Positions 7,689-15,153 of a DNA stretch of 21,179 nucleotides are shown here, in pieces. The stretch lies in NCBI GenBank assembly GCA_013694845.1, contig JACDBQ010000560.1, forward strand, positions 1 to 21,179, in the 5' to 3' direction. This stretch comes from Acidobacteriota bacterium. Lineage in GTDB: Bacteria > Acidobacteriota > Vicinamibacteria > Vicinamibacterales > 2-12-FULL-66-21. The position numbers and the translations under genes were made by a program. The notes under the pieces were generated by a model. The model saw only the letters and a program-made list of their open reading frames with translations. It was not told the origin of the DNA and ran no database searches. The number at the start of each line of letters is the position of its first letter. Within the stretch, counting starts at the first letter, position 1.

Positions 7689-8429
7689 CTACATGTACAT
7701 TCCGCCATTGACGGCCAGGACCTGCCCCGTAATATACGACGCCTCGTCCGACGCGAGGAAGCAGACGGCGGCCGCAATGTCTCCTGGCGAGCCGAGCCGC
7801 TTGAGCGGGATCTTCGACGCCCACTCCTCGCGGGTGCGTTCGGTAATGGCTCGCGTCATGTCCGTGTCGATCAGACCCGGGGCCACGACGTTCACCGTAA
7901 TGCCGCGCGAGGCAACTTCCAGCGCGACAGCCTTGCTGAACCCGATGATGCCGGCCTTCGAGGCGGCATAATTCGCCTGGCCAGCGTTGCCCCCCTGCCC
8001 GACGACCGAACTGATATTCACGATACGCCCGCCGCGTTGCTTCAGCATCGGCTTCAGCACCGCCTGCGTCAGCACGAACGCCGCGGTCAGGTTCGTATTG
8101 AGCACCGCGTCCCAGTCGTCGCGCTTCATCCGCACCATCAACTGGTCTTTCGCGATGCCCGCATTGTTGACAAGGACGTCGATCCGGCCGTGCCGCTGGA
8201 GCACGCCGACGACCGCCGCCTCGTTCCCACCCGGTTCCGTCACATCGAGCGTTATGTGTTCGCTCCTGCCGCCCGACGCGGCGATCTCATCGGCCACTGG
8301 TTTGGCGTTCTCACCCCGCGCGGCAGCGACGACATGCGCACCGCGTGCGGCCAGCATCGTCGCGATCGCCCTGCCGATGCCGCGCGATGCGCCCGTCACG
8401 AGTGCGATGCGCCCCGACAGATCAATCAT
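7689..8429 (-). CDS. fabG: 3-oxoacyl-[acyl-carrier-protein] reductase
   Basis: A 246-residue NADPH-dependent short-chain dehydrogenase reducing 3-oxoacyl-ACP. The cofactor motif TGASRGIG is at 12-19, NNAG at 88-91, and the catalytic set is Ser141, Tyr154 and Lys158 (NYAASKAG). The C-terminus ITGQVLAVNGGMYM is the usual FabG ending. The ATG at 8427-8429 has no recognisable Shine-Dalgarno site: the preceding bases are the AGCTGAT heptamer repeat. Location between fabD and acpP supports a fatty-acid rather than a secondary-metabolite reductase. Confidence 0.97.
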   Translation of the reverse strand: MIDLSGRIALVTGASRGIGRAIATMLAARGAHVVAAARGENAKPVADEIAASGGRSEHITLDVTEPGGNEAAVVGVLQRHGRIDVLVNNAGIAKDQLMVRMKRDDWDAVLNTNLTAAFVLTQAVLKPMLKQRGGRIVNISSVVGQGGNAGQANYAASKAGIIGFSKAVALEVASRGITVNVVAPGLIDTDMTRAITERTREEWASKIPLKRLGSPGDIAAAVCFLASDEASYITGQVLAVNGGMYM

Positions 8430-8432
8430 AGT

Positions 8433-8509
8433 AGAAGCTATCAGCTATCAGCTCCGAGCTATCAGCTGCGTGCAAGACCTAATCCGCACTCAGCTGCCAG
8501 CTCCCAGCT
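8433..8509. repeat. Degenerate heptanucleotide repeat (ATCAGCT type) in the fabD-fabG gap
   Basis: Plus-strand block 1 (8433-8467) is five units in phase: AGAAGCT, ATCAGCT, ATCAGCT, CCGAGCT, ATCAGCT. Block 2 (8489-8509) is CTCAGCT, GCCAGCT, CCCAGCT. Block 2 lies inside fabD and encodes its last residues and stop codon. The spacer between the blocks contains AATCCGCACT, which is also found in the repeat at 2477-2486. The same NNCAGCT unit recurs upstream of plsX. Confidence 0.82.
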
Positions 8510-9431
8510 GCCTCAGGGCTTGGTCGAGTCCGGCGGCGTCCTCTATGCTCACTACGGTCACGCTCCGGTCGATCTTCTTGATCAGCCCCGCGAGGACGGC
8601 GCCGGGGCCGAGCTCCACACAGGTCGTGACGCCCTCGGCCACCAGGCGCCTGACGACATCTGCCCACCGCACCGGAGAGGAAACCTGGCGGATCAGGGCC
8701 TCGATCGCGGCAAATGCGTCGCGCTTCGGTTCCGCATCCACGTTCGCGATGACCGGAATCCTCGGGTCCGACGCCGCCAGCGCCCGTAGTTCGGGTGCCA
8801 GCCGTTCTTCCGCGGGCTTCATCAGCGCGCAGTGAAAGGGTGCGCTGACCGCCAGAGCAATCGCCCGTTTCGCGCCACGCGACTTGGCGCGTTCACCGGC
8901 CAGCATCACCGCGTCCGTATGGCCCGCAATGACCACCTGCCCCGGGGCATTCAGGTTTGCCGCCGACACGATGCGGCCCGTTTCAGCCGCGACTTCGGCG
9001 CAAGCAGCTGCCACTTCTTCGGCGTCCAGCCCCAGAATGGCCGCCATCGCGCCATCGCCGACGGCCACGGCCTCCTGCATGTACTGCCCTCTGCGGCGTA
9101 CCGTGCGCAAGGCATCCGCGTAGGATAGCGTACCCGCCGCGACGTATGCCGAGTACTCACCAAGGCTGTGGCCCGCCGCGAAACTGGCCGACACACCCTG
9201 CGACTGCACGAGCCGCCAGACCGCGATGCTCATCGCCAGGATCGCGGGCTGGGTGTTCGCTGTCAGCATCAGCCGGTCGACCGGCCCTTCGAAGCACAGC
9301 CCGGTGAGAGACTCCCCGAGTGCCGCGTCGGCTTCCTCGAACGCCTCACGACAGATGGGAAACTGATCCGCGAGCGTCTTCCCCATCCCGACTGTCTGCG
9401 CGCCCTGCCCAGGAAACACGAATGCGATCAT
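8490..9431 (-). CDS. fabD: Malonyl-CoA:ACP transacylase
   Basis: A 313-residue enzyme that transfers malonyl groups from CoA to ACP. It begins IAFVFPGQGAQTVGMG, with nucleophile Ser89 in AAGHSLGEYSA, His200 in SAPFHCALM and Gln in GQGAQ, all family-defining. The last six residues, QLGAGS, plus the TGA stop are encoded by three heptamers of the AGCT repeat, so the natural C-terminus has apparently been replaced or extended by intergenic repeat. The ATG at 9429-9431 has no clear ribosome site, and a strong GC hairpin ends about 18 bases upstream. In many bacteria fabH separates plsX and fabD; here it is missing. Confidence 0.97.
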   Translation of the reverse strand: MIAFVFPGQGAQTVGMGKTLADQFPICREAFEEADAALGESLTGLCFEGPVDRLMLTANTQPAILAMSIAVWRLVQSQGVSASFAAGHSLGEYSAYVAAGTLSYADALRTVRRRGQYMQEAVAVGDGAMAAILGLDAEEVAAACAEVAAETGRIVSAANLNAPGQVVIAGHTDAVMLAGERAKSRGAKRAIALAVSAPFHCALMKPAEERLAPELRALAASDPRIPVIANVDAEPKRDAFAAIEALIRQVSSPVRWADVVRRLVAEGVTTCVELGPGAVLAGLIKKIDRSVTVVSIEDAAGLDQALRQLGAGS

Positions 9432-9448
9432 GTCAATCTTTTATCACT

Positions 9449-9474
9449 GCTCGCGGGGCCCCACCCCCGCGAGC
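9449..9474. repeat. GC-rich hairpin in the plsX-fabD gap
   Basis: A perfect 10-bp stem GCTCGCGGGG/CCCCGCGAGC (9449-9458 with 9465-9474) with a 6-base loop, placed 17 bases before the fabD ATG. The minus-strand core GGGGGTGGGGCCCC and nearby GCGAAAGC and GAGTGAAG pieces match the element upstream of fabF. Its stability near the start codon could restrict FabD translation, but this is inference. Confidence 0.65.
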
Positions 9475-9502
9475 TTTCGCTTGGCGGCGCCGCCTCACGG
9501 CT

Positions 9503-10531
9503 TCACTCGCCTCGCTCAGGCCGCGGGCGCTCATGAGGGTTTGCTGTTTCCACAGCCAGAGCTTCGATCAACCGTTCCCGCACGGCGCGGACCGCCATGG
9601 TCACTGCGTTACTGACGGCTTTGGATGACGAACGGCCGTGGCCGACGATGCAGATGCCGTTCATGCCGAGGAGCGGAGCGCCGCCGTACTCGGAATAGTC
9701 CACCCGTTTGCGGAAGCGGCGGAAGGCCTGGCCCGACAGCAGATATCCGACCCGCATGCCGAACGTCGATTGCAGCTCGGCGTGCAGCAGCGCTTCGATC
9801 ATCTCGACAAGCCCTTCACTGGTCTTCAGCGTCACATTGCCGGTGAAGCCGTCGCAAACGATCACGTCGGCGTCGCCGGCGAACACGCGCCGTCCCTCCA
9901 CGTTGCCGACAAAGTTCACGGGGGCACCTTTCAGCAACTGATGGGCGCCTCGCGTCAGCTCGTTCCCCTTGCCTTCCTCCTCGCCGACCGACAGGAGCCC
10001 GACTCGGGGATTGGCACAGCGCAGAGCGATCCGCGCGTAGGCGGCCCCCATGATGGCGAACTGCACGAGGTGTTGCGGGCGGCATTCCACACTGGCCCCC
10101 GAATCGAGGAGGACGGCGGGTTGCAGTCGTGTGGGAATCAGCGTGGCGAGGGCCGGTCGATCGACGCCTTCGAGCCGCCCGAAGGTGGCCATCACGGCCA
10201 TCACCGAGGCCCCCGTATGACCGGCGCTGAACACGGCAGAGGCGCGGCCGTCGCGCACGGCCTCCGCCGCGAGCTTGATCGATGCGCGGGGCTTGCGCCG
10301 CAAGGCGGCAGAGGCCCCCTCGGACATTTCGATCCGATCGGGGGTGTGAAGGATATGGAGATCGAGAGACCCTGCAGCGGGGTGCCGCGACAACTCGCGC
10401 TCGATGAGGGTGGTGTCGCCGACCAGCAGGAGGCCGACTTGATGGCGTCGTGCGGCGACGAGCGCCCCGTCGATGATGCTGCCGGGTGCGTCATCGCCGC
10501 CCATGGCGTCGATGGCGATACGTAAGCTCAA
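9503..10531 (-). CDS. plsX: Phosphate acyltransferase PlsX
   Basis: A 342-residue enzyme making acyl-phosphate from acyl-ACP, which links fatty acid and phospholipid synthesis at the membrane surface. Family features are RIAIDAMGGDDAP near the N-terminus, SAGHTGA, the VLLDSGASVECRPQHLVQFA segment, SVGEEEGKGNE, and ICDGF-like VIVCDGFTGNVTLKTSEG, followed by YGGAPLLGMNGICIVGHGRS. The only plausible start near the family N-terminus is TTG at 10529-10531. It has no Shine-Dalgarno site and lies in the tail of the AGCT heptamer repeat. The C-terminal tail PHERPRPERGE is unlike the family and runs into the GC-rich intergenic element. Third gene of the fatty-acid operon. Confidence 0.96.
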   Translation of the reverse strand: MSLRIAIDAMGGDDAPGSIIDGALVAARRHQVGLLLVGDTTLIERELSRHPAAGSLDLHILHTPDRIEMSEGASAALRRKPRASIKLAAEAVRDGRASAVFSAGHTGASVMAVMATFGRLEGVDRPALATLIPTRLQPAVLLDSGASVECRPQHLVQFAIMGAAYARIALRCANPRVGLLSVGEEEGKGNELTRGAHQLLKGAPVNFVGNVEGRRVFAGDADVIVCDGFTGNVTLKTSEGLVEMIEALLHAELQSTFGMRVGYLLSGQAFRRFRKRVDYSEYGGAPLLGMNGICIVGHGRSSSKAVSNAVTMAVRAVRERLIEALAVETANPHERPRPERGE

Positions 10532-10534
10532 GTT

Positions 10535-10620
10535 GCCAGCTACCAGCTGTCAGCTGCCAGCCTTAGGAACCGGCGCCAGTTCCCAGCGTGCTGGAAGCTG
10601 AAAGCCGGAAACTGGAAGCT
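10535..10620. repeat. Degenerate heptanucleotide repeat (NNCAGCT / GGAAGCT) between rpmF and plsX
   Basis: Plus-strand block 1 (10535-10562): GCCAGCT, ACCAGCT, GTCAGCT, GCCAGCC. Block 2 (10593-10620): GGAAGCT, GAAAGCC, GGAAACT, GGAAGCT. Both are exactly in 7-base phase. The repeat fills the gap, forms part of the rpmF stop codon (TAG followed by CTTCC) and reaches the plsX TTG. The unit is the one seen in the fabD-fabG gap about 2 kb away. Confidence 0.82.
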
Positions 10621-10801
10621 AGGTTTCCTCGACAGCCTTGACCTGGCGCCCCCTGTAGAAGCCGCAGTTGGCGCAGACCTGGTGCGGCGCCTTGGACTCC
10701 TGGCACTGGGGGCAGGTGCCAACCTGCACGGGCTTGAGTGCGTCGTGGGTGCGGCGCTTGGCGGTGCGGCTCTTCGAGTGCCGCCGTTTAGGATTGGGCA
10801 T
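10619..10801 (-). CDS. rpmF: 50S ribosomal protein L32, zinc-binding form
   Basis: A 60-residue basic ribosomal protein. The N-terminus MPNPKRRHSKSRTAKRR is diagnostic of L32, and two CxxC pairs (Cys30/Cys33 and Cys43/Cys46) show the zinc-binding form; zinc-free paralogues lack these. The ATG at 10799-10801 is 3 bases after the yceD stop, with AAGGAG at the end of yceD as its ribosome site. The order yceD-rpmF-plsX is conserved across many phyla. The TAG stop is embedded in the heptamer repeat. Confidence 0.97.
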   Translation of the reverse strand: MPNPKRRHSKSRTAKRRTHDALKPVQVGTCPQCQESKAPHQVCANCGFYRGRQVKAVEET

Positions 10802-10804
10802 CGT

Positions 10805-11338
10805 TCAGTTCTCCTTCTCGGGCCTCAGCAGCCCCTTCAGCACTTCCAGCCTGGGGTCTTGCCATCTGGGCGCGCAGCCGCACTCGGTGCGATTAAGGTT
10901 TGCCCCGCATTCGGGGCACAGACCGCGGCACGTGTCGGTGCACAACGGCTTCATCGGCAGCGCGAGCTGAAACTGCTCGCGCAGCAGGTCGATTACATCC
11001 AGCGATCCTTCCCTGTAGAAGGCCGTCGTCAGGTCGTCTTCGGCGATCTCCCGCTCCGGCTCCGTCGACGTGATGATCGCCGGCACGTAGCGCAATTCGA
11101 ACGGGACATCCAGGGGCAGCTCGAAATCGTCGAGGCAGCGGCCGCACTGCAGCGCCAGCGCCGCGGTCGCTCGACCCGTCACCCGGAAGGTGTCGGCGCC
11201 AGCCTTCTCGACGTCCATCACCACTTCGACCGGAGCCGCGACTCGATAATCGTCGTCCGGCGGATCGAAGGCGGACGGCTCGAAGCGGCGCTGGACGTGC
11301 TCGCGGTGACCGCGCAGCTTGTTGAGATCGACAAACAT
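10805..11338 (-). CDS. DUF177 / YceD family protein (rRNA accumulation factor)
   Basis: A 177-residue DUF177 protein. E. coli YceD of this family influences 23S rRNA accumulation, and the gene is nearly always next to rpmF, as here. Cys pairs are visible: CGRC at 65-68, then Cys133, Cys137, Cys141 and Cys144 (CRGLCPECGANLN) with CGC at 153-155, suggesting a metal-binding knuckle. The frame stays open up to 11428, but the family-like start MFVDLNKLRG and the predicted transcription start near 11420 favour ATG 11336-11338. It is the first gene of the fatty-acid operon, with a leader of roughly 80 bases. Confidence 0.88.
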   Translation of the reverse strand: MFVDLNKLRGHREHVQRRFEPSAFDPPDDDYRVAAPVEVVMDVEKAGADTFRVTGRATAALALQCGRCLDDFELPLDVPFELRYVPAIITSTEPEREIAEDDLTTAFYREGSLDVIDLLREQFQLALPMKPLCTDTCRGLCPECGANLNRTECGCAPRWQDPRLEVLKGLLRPEKEN

Positions 11339-11694
11339 GACCAATGGCCTGGTGGATCGGCGTCTCGGGGAGACCACTTGTCCCGGTCCGCACTGCGTGC
11401 CCGAACCAGCCGGGCAGGAACCCGTCATTATAACTCACAATTTCGCGGTTCCAGACGGTTTTCACTGGGGTTCCAATTGGTTCTGGGTTCGGAATGCCTC
11501 AATTCCCGATCCCACCACCGGTCGGCAATCCGAAGTCCGAAGTCCGTGTGGCGCCAACCGAAGCCCACCCTCACGGCACAGCTGTCGTAGCGCCGACAAG
11601 GCTCATGGGAAACCTAGGCCGGTCTGTTCAGAAGGCCCAAGCCGAACCCAGAACCTCTGGAACCTTCTGGAACCCCTCTGGAACCCTCTGGAGC
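11339..11694. other. Gene-free operon boundary between dgt and yceD (356 bases)
   Basis: No plausible gene in either strand. Reading in transcription order it holds: GGAACC-type repeats starting directly at the dgt stop codon; about 90 bases of unremarkable sequence; three heptamers (11526-11546); the opposite-sense GGAACC repeats; a TATAAT box; and a leader of about 80 bases with two short stem-loops (GCCCG/CGGGC at 11399-11415 and GTCTC/GAGAC at 11362-11374). No U-rich terminator was found. Confidence 0.7.
11427..11455 (-). promoter_or_regulatory. Promoter for the yceD-rpmF-plsX-fab operon
   Basis: A perfect TATAAT occupies 11427-11432 on the minus strand. The position 17 bases upstream (11450-11455) reads TCTGGA, a poor match to TTGACA but part of a GGAACC repeat unit. 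The predicted transcript start is near 11420, giving a leader of about 80 bases before yceD. The tonB promoter has CCTGGA at the same spacing. Confidence 0.6.
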
Positions 11695-11695
11695 C
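11467..11695. repeat. GGAACC-type inverted-repeat element, copy 1
   Basis: Plus-strand right part (11644-11695) contains successive GGAACC units: CCGAACCCAGAACC, TCTGGAACC, TTCTGGAACC, CCTCTGGAACC, CTCTGGAGCC. The left part (11467-11492) has the opposite sense: GGGGTTCCAATTGG then TTCTGGGTTCGG. A 14-bp perfect inverted repeat, GGTTCTGGGTTCGG at 11479-11492 and CCGAACCCAGAACC at 11642-11655, encloses about 150 bases. In that interior three heptamers, CAATCCG, AAGTCCG, AAGTCCG (11526-11546), lie in phase. The 13-mer GGTTCTGGGTTCG also occurs in copy 2 at 16251-16263. Confidence 0.8.
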
Positions 11696-12747
11696 TATTG
11701 ATCCCCCCTGACCGACACCCAGGGCTTGGGAATAAAAAGCTGCTCGTAGAGATTCACCGCGTAGCGATCGGTCATGCCGGCGAGGAAGTCCTTCGCCGCC
11801 ACGTCAATCCCTTCTTTCTCGATCGTGCGCGGATCGAGGAACTCCCGCGGCCTCTCCTTGACCTTCTCCCACAAGCCGCCCAGGATGCCGCCGGCTTTCT
11901 TGAACTCCGCCGTCGCCACGTCGTTCTCGTACACCGCTTCGAACAGGAAGCTCCGCAGGCCGACGGTCGCATCGAGAATGGCGTCGCTCATACGAATCTC
12001 GCTCATGCCGCCGTCGATGGTCTGGTGCACGACATCCGTCACCATCCGTCCGATCCGCTCCGACGAGGACTGGCCCAGGACCGTCACCCGCGCCGCCGGC
12101 AGATCATATTCCCGCATCAACCCGGCTCGCACGGCATCGTCTATGTCGTGGTTCACGTAGGCGATGATGTCGGCCACGCGCGCGATCTGTCCTTCGATCG
12201 TGCTCGCCCGATGCGCCGGGTCCGCGCCAACCGGCATACCGCTCTTGCCCTTCGAGTGACGCGCGATGCCGTCGCGCACTTCCCACGTCAGGTTCAGCCC
12301 GTCTCCGTCGTGTTCGAGGACATCGACGATCCGCAGGCTCTGCTCGTAGTGATTGAAGCCTCCCGGGATCAGGTCGCTGAGCACCCGCTCCCCGGCGTGC
12401 CCGAACGGAGTGTGGCCAAGATCATGGCCGAGCGCGATCGCCTCCGTCAGCTCCTCGTTCAGCCGAAGCACTTTGGCGATGCTGCGGGCGATCTGCGATA
12501 CCTCGAGGGTGTGGGTCAGACGCGTCCGGTAATGGTCGCCGGTAGGCGCGAAGAAGACCTGGGTCTTGTGTTTCAGGCGACGGAACGCCTTGCAATGAAT
12601 GATGCGATCGCGGTCACGCTGAAAAGCCGGCCGGATCGGATCCTCCACTTCAGGCCGCAGGCGTCCTCGAGTGTCGCCACTCTTGGCCGCCTGGGGCGCG
12701 AGAATCTCGCGTTCCCGCTGCTCCAGTTGCTCGCGGATCTTCATCAC
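11695..12747 (-). CDS. dgt: Deoxyguanosinetriphosphate triphosphohydrolase-like protein (HD domain)
   Basis: A 350-residue HD-superfamily dNTPase that removes triphosphate from deoxynucleotides, acting in dNTP pool control. N-terminal segments RDRDRIIHCKAFRRLKHKTQVF and GDHYRTRLTHTLEVSQIAR are characteristic, and metal ligands are His79, His108-Asp109 (GHDLGHTPFGHAGE) and Asp193 (VADIIAY). The length matches the short dGTPase-like type rather than the ~500-residue E. coli Dgt, so the substrate may be broader than dGTP. The start ATG (12745-12747) overlaps the deoB stop; a second ATG follows at once. The GGAACC repeat begins directly after the TAG stop. It is the last gene of its operon. Confidence 0.93.
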   Translation of the reverse strand: MMKIREQLEQREREILAPQAAKSGDTRGRLRPEVEDPIRPAFQRDRDRIIHCKAFRRLKHKTQVFFAPTGDHYRTRLTHTLEVSQIARSIAKVLRLNEELTEAIALGHDLGHTPFGHAGERVLSDLIPGGFNHYEQSLRIVDVLEHDGDGLNLTWEVRDGIARHSKGKSGMPVGADPAHRASTIEGQIARVADIIAYVNHDIDDAVRAGLMREYDLPAARVTVLGQSSSERIGRMVTDVVHQTIDGGMSEIRMSDAILDATVGLRSFLFEAVYENDVATAEFKKAGGILGGLWEKVKERPREFLDPRTIEKEGIDVAAKDFLAGMTDRYAVNLYEQLFIPKPWVSVRGDQ

Positions 12748-13934
12748 GTATCGGATCGGTCGAGAATCGCTGAAAGGAAACTGGTGCCATTCGGCAGCGG
12801 CGGGACACCAAACAGATCGGCAATTGTCTGGCCAAGGTCGGCGAATGTTTCACGCGTTCCGAGATCGACGCCCGCTTTGACCGCGGCACCGGTGACCAGC
12901 AGCGGCACGTACTCGCGAGAGTGATCGGTGCTCGGGGTCGTCGGATCGTTGCCGTGATCCGCGGTGATCACCAGCACATCCTGCTCGCGCAGGTTCGGCA
13001 GCAGGTGAACGAGTCGCAGGTCGAACGCCTCGAGATTCTCGGCATACCCGGACACGGAATTGCGGTGACCAAACTGCGTGTCGAAGTCGACGAGATTGGC
13101 AAAGATGAGGCCGCACTCGGTGGACTCCATCGCCGCGGCGATCTCGTCCATCCCCTCATCGTCGCTCGCTGTGTGGACCGCTTTGGTGATGCCGCGTCCC
13201 GCGAAGAGGTCCTCGATCTTGCCGATCGCGACCACCGGCAACTGGCGATCCTTCAGCGCGTCGAGCAGTGTCGGCGCAAACGGTGTGAGGGCGTAATCAC
13301 GGCGATTGGCGGTCCGGGTGTAGGCCCCGCTCTTGCCAGTGAACGGTCGAGCGATGACTCGTCCTACGCCCAGACCGGTACCGACGATCTCGAACGCCGC
13401 CTCGCACCAGCGATAGAGCTCCTCGATCGGCACCACCTCTTCGTGGGCGGCGATCTGAAAGACGCTGTCGGCGGAGGTATAGATGATCGGATGGCCCGTG
13501 CGAACGTGCTCGTCCCCGAGCTGTTCGATGATCGTTGTGCCCGAGGCGACGGTGTTGGCGAGCGAGGCCCGGCCGATCCGCTGCTCGAAATCGGCGATCA
13601 CCGCGGCCGGGAACCCCTGTGGGAATGTCGGGAACGGTCGCTCGAGGACAAGGCCGGCGATTTCCCAGTGGCCGGTTACCGAGTCCTTGCCCGCCGATCG
13701 TTCGGCCATACGTCCGTAGGCGCCACCCGGCGCCCCGGGCGGCGACCCGCCAAGGTCGAGAACGCGATCGAGACCGAGAGACCGCAGACCGGGAATCCGC
13801 AGTGGATGGGCCCTGGCAATGTTGCCGAGCGTGTTACTGCCTTCGTCACCGTAGGCCTCGGCGTCGGGCAGCTCACCGACGCCGAGGCTGTCGAGAACGA
13901 TCAGGATGACCCGTTCAGCTGCCGGCGGCGCCAC
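12744..13934 (-). CDS. deoB: Phosphopentomutase
   Basis: A 396-residue alkaline-phosphatase-superfamily enzyme that interconverts ribose/deoxyribose 1- and 5-phosphates in nucleoside salvage. Seen are Asp15 in VLDSLGVGELPDA, the phosphorylated Thr87 in GKDSVTGHWE, and metal ligands Asp285/His290 (DFDTQFGHR), Asp326-His327 (TADHGNDPTT) and His338 (DHSRE). Length is normal. The start is GTG at 13932-13934, directly after the hfq stop (TGAGTG), with GAAGG four bases before it. Together with dgt it forms a deoxynucleotide salvage pair. Confidence 0.97.
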   Translation of the reverse strand: MAPPAAERVILIVLDSLGVGELPDAEAYGDEGSNTLGNIARAHPLRIPGLRSLGLDRVLDLGGSPPGAPGGAYGRMAERSAGKDSVTGHWEIAGLVLERPFPTFPQGFPAAVIADFEQRIGRASLANTVASGTTIIEQLGDEHVRTGHPIIYTSADSVFQIAAHEEVVPIEELYRWCEAAFEIVGTGLGVGRVIARPFTGKSGAYTRTANRRDYALTPFAPTLLDALKDRQLPVVAIGKIEDLFAGRGITKAVHTASDDEGMDEIAAAMESTECGLIFANLVDFDTQFGHRNSVSGYAENLEAFDLRLVHLLPNLREQDVLVITADHGNDPTTPSTDHSREYVPLLVTGAAVKAGVDLGTRETFADLGQTIADLFGVPPLPNGTSFLSAILDRSDT

Positions 13935-14207
13935 TCAGCCTTCGTGAGAGGAAGAGGAAGCGAAGTAGTTGCTGATCGGACGAGGCGAGCGGATGCTCGC
14001 GATCGCATGCTTGAAGATCATGTGATCAGAGCCGGTGTGCTCGACGATCACGGCGAAGCGATCGAAATTCTTCACTCGCCCTTCGAAGTCGCTGCCGTCC
14101 ATGAGACGGATCTGCACCGGGAGTTTCTCCCGGCGCGCGAAGTTGAGAAAAACGTCCTGGATGTTCGGTTGCGAGGACGGGGGACGGGACTCACGAGTCT
14201 GAGGCAT
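13935..14207 (-). CDS. hfq: RNA chaperone Hfq
   Basis: A 90-residue Sm-like protein that forms hexamers and pairs small RNAs with mRNAs. The Sm core runs from NIQDVFLNFARREKLPVQIR to FKHAIASI. Proximal-face residues Gln17, Phe51, Lys66 and His67 and rim basics Arg25, Arg26 and Lys28 match those of E. coli Hfq. The C-terminal tail after the core is short and Ser-rich (ISNYFASSSSHEG). The ATG (14205-14207) lies inside the end of miaA (17-base overlap), reproducing the widespread miaA-hfq order, and deoB starts at its stop codon. Confidence 0.97.
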   Translation of the reverse strand: MPQTRESRPPSSQPNIQDVFLNFARREKLPVQIRLMDGSDFEGRVKNFDRFAVIVEHTGSDHMIFKHAIASIRSPRPISNYFASSSSHEG

Positions 14208-15153
14208 CGCGGCGAATCTCCACCGCCGTCAGGGCACGGACGACCTCCTCCAAAGTCTCCGGGCGTTCACCTGCGGCGTGAATCCACTGTAGGTTAGGCT
14301 CTTTTCTGAACCAAATCAACTGTCGGCGCGAGTATTTACGGTTCTCCCGCACGATCAGTTCGCGCGTCGCGGCCTCGTCCCGCACCCCGTTCAGGTGCTC
14401 GAGTGCCTGCCGGTACACCAGCCCGGTGAACGGATGCGCCGTGGGCGGCACGCCCGCCAGTAACAGCATCCGAATCTCCCCGAGCAGGCCCTGGTCGAAT
14501 TGCGCGGCGACCCGGGTGGCGACGCGTTCGGCAGTGGACTCGGGCGGAATCATGAGCGCGAAGGCCGCCACGTCGTACTCCGGCAAGGGCGATGTCGTGT
14601 CCGCAAAGTGGGAGGTCAGTGGACGGCCGGTCACCAGGTACACCTCGATCGCGCGGATCAGACGCTTGCGGTCTCGTGACTGGATGCGCGCCGCAGCCGT
14701 CGTATCGAACCTCCCGAGCATCCGATGGAGCCGCTCGGAACCACGGCGATCGGCGATCCGCTCCAGCCGTGCGCGCAACGCCCGGTCGCGGCCGGGACCC
14801 GGGAAGAAACCGCGCGTGAGCGCCCGATAGTACAGGCCCGTCCCGCCCACCAGGATCGGCTGCTTACCCCGCGCGGTAATGTCACGAACGACGGTGGAGG
14901 CGTCCCTCGCATAGCGCGCCGCGGAGTACTCCTCGGTCGGGTCGGCGACGTCGACCAGGTGATGCGGCACGCCTTGCTTTTCAGCGGGCGGCACTTTGTC
15001 GGTGCCGATGTCGAAGCCCCGATACACCGCGGTCGAATCGCAGGCCACGATTTCGCCGTCCAGGCGCCGGGCCAATGCGATGCCCAGGGCACTCTTGCCC
15101 GTGGCGGTGGGGCCGACGATGGCCACGAGCCGGGGACGACAACGCCCGGTCAC
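14191..15153 (-). CDS. miaA: tRNA dimethylallyltransferase
   Basis: A 320-residue enzyme that adds a dimethylallyl group to A37 of tRNAs reading UNN codons. The P-loop GPTATGKS is at 14-21, followed by the substrate motif CDSTAVYRGFDIGTDK (Asp39 the likely base), GGTGLYYRALTRG and RENRKYSRRQLIWFR. The start is GTG at 15151-15153, directly after the TAG of the 28-residue membrane peptide; the reading begins VTGRCRPRLVAIVGPTATG, so the P-loop is at the normal distance. It overlaps hfq. Confidence 0.97.
   Translation of the reverse strand: MTGRCRPRLVAIVGPTATGKSALGIALARRLDGEIVACDSTAVYRGFDIGTDKVPPAEKQGVPHHLVDVADPTEEYSAARYARDASTVVRDITARGKQPILVGGTGLYYRALTRGFFPGPGRDRALRARLERIADRRGSERLHRMLGRFDTTAAARIQSRDRKRLIRAIEVYLVTGRPLTSHFADTTSPLPEYDVAAFALMIPPESTAERVATRVAAQFDQGLLGEIRMLLLAGVPPTAHPFTGLVYRQALEHLNGVRDEAATRELIVRENRKYSRRQLIWFRKEPNLQWIHAAGERPETLEEVVRALTAVEIRRDASDS

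Noticed and set aside
11339..11428. Longer YceD starting at an ATG that overlaps the TATAAT box
   Set aside because: The extra 30 residues are unlike the family and would begin upstream of the predicted transcript start.
11450..11455. ECF-sigma-type -35 (GGAAC) suggested by repeats upstream of the two promoters
   Set aside because: The -10 boxes are ordinary TATAAT/TATACT types and GGAAC is present only because of the repeat; no ECF sigma gene is in view.
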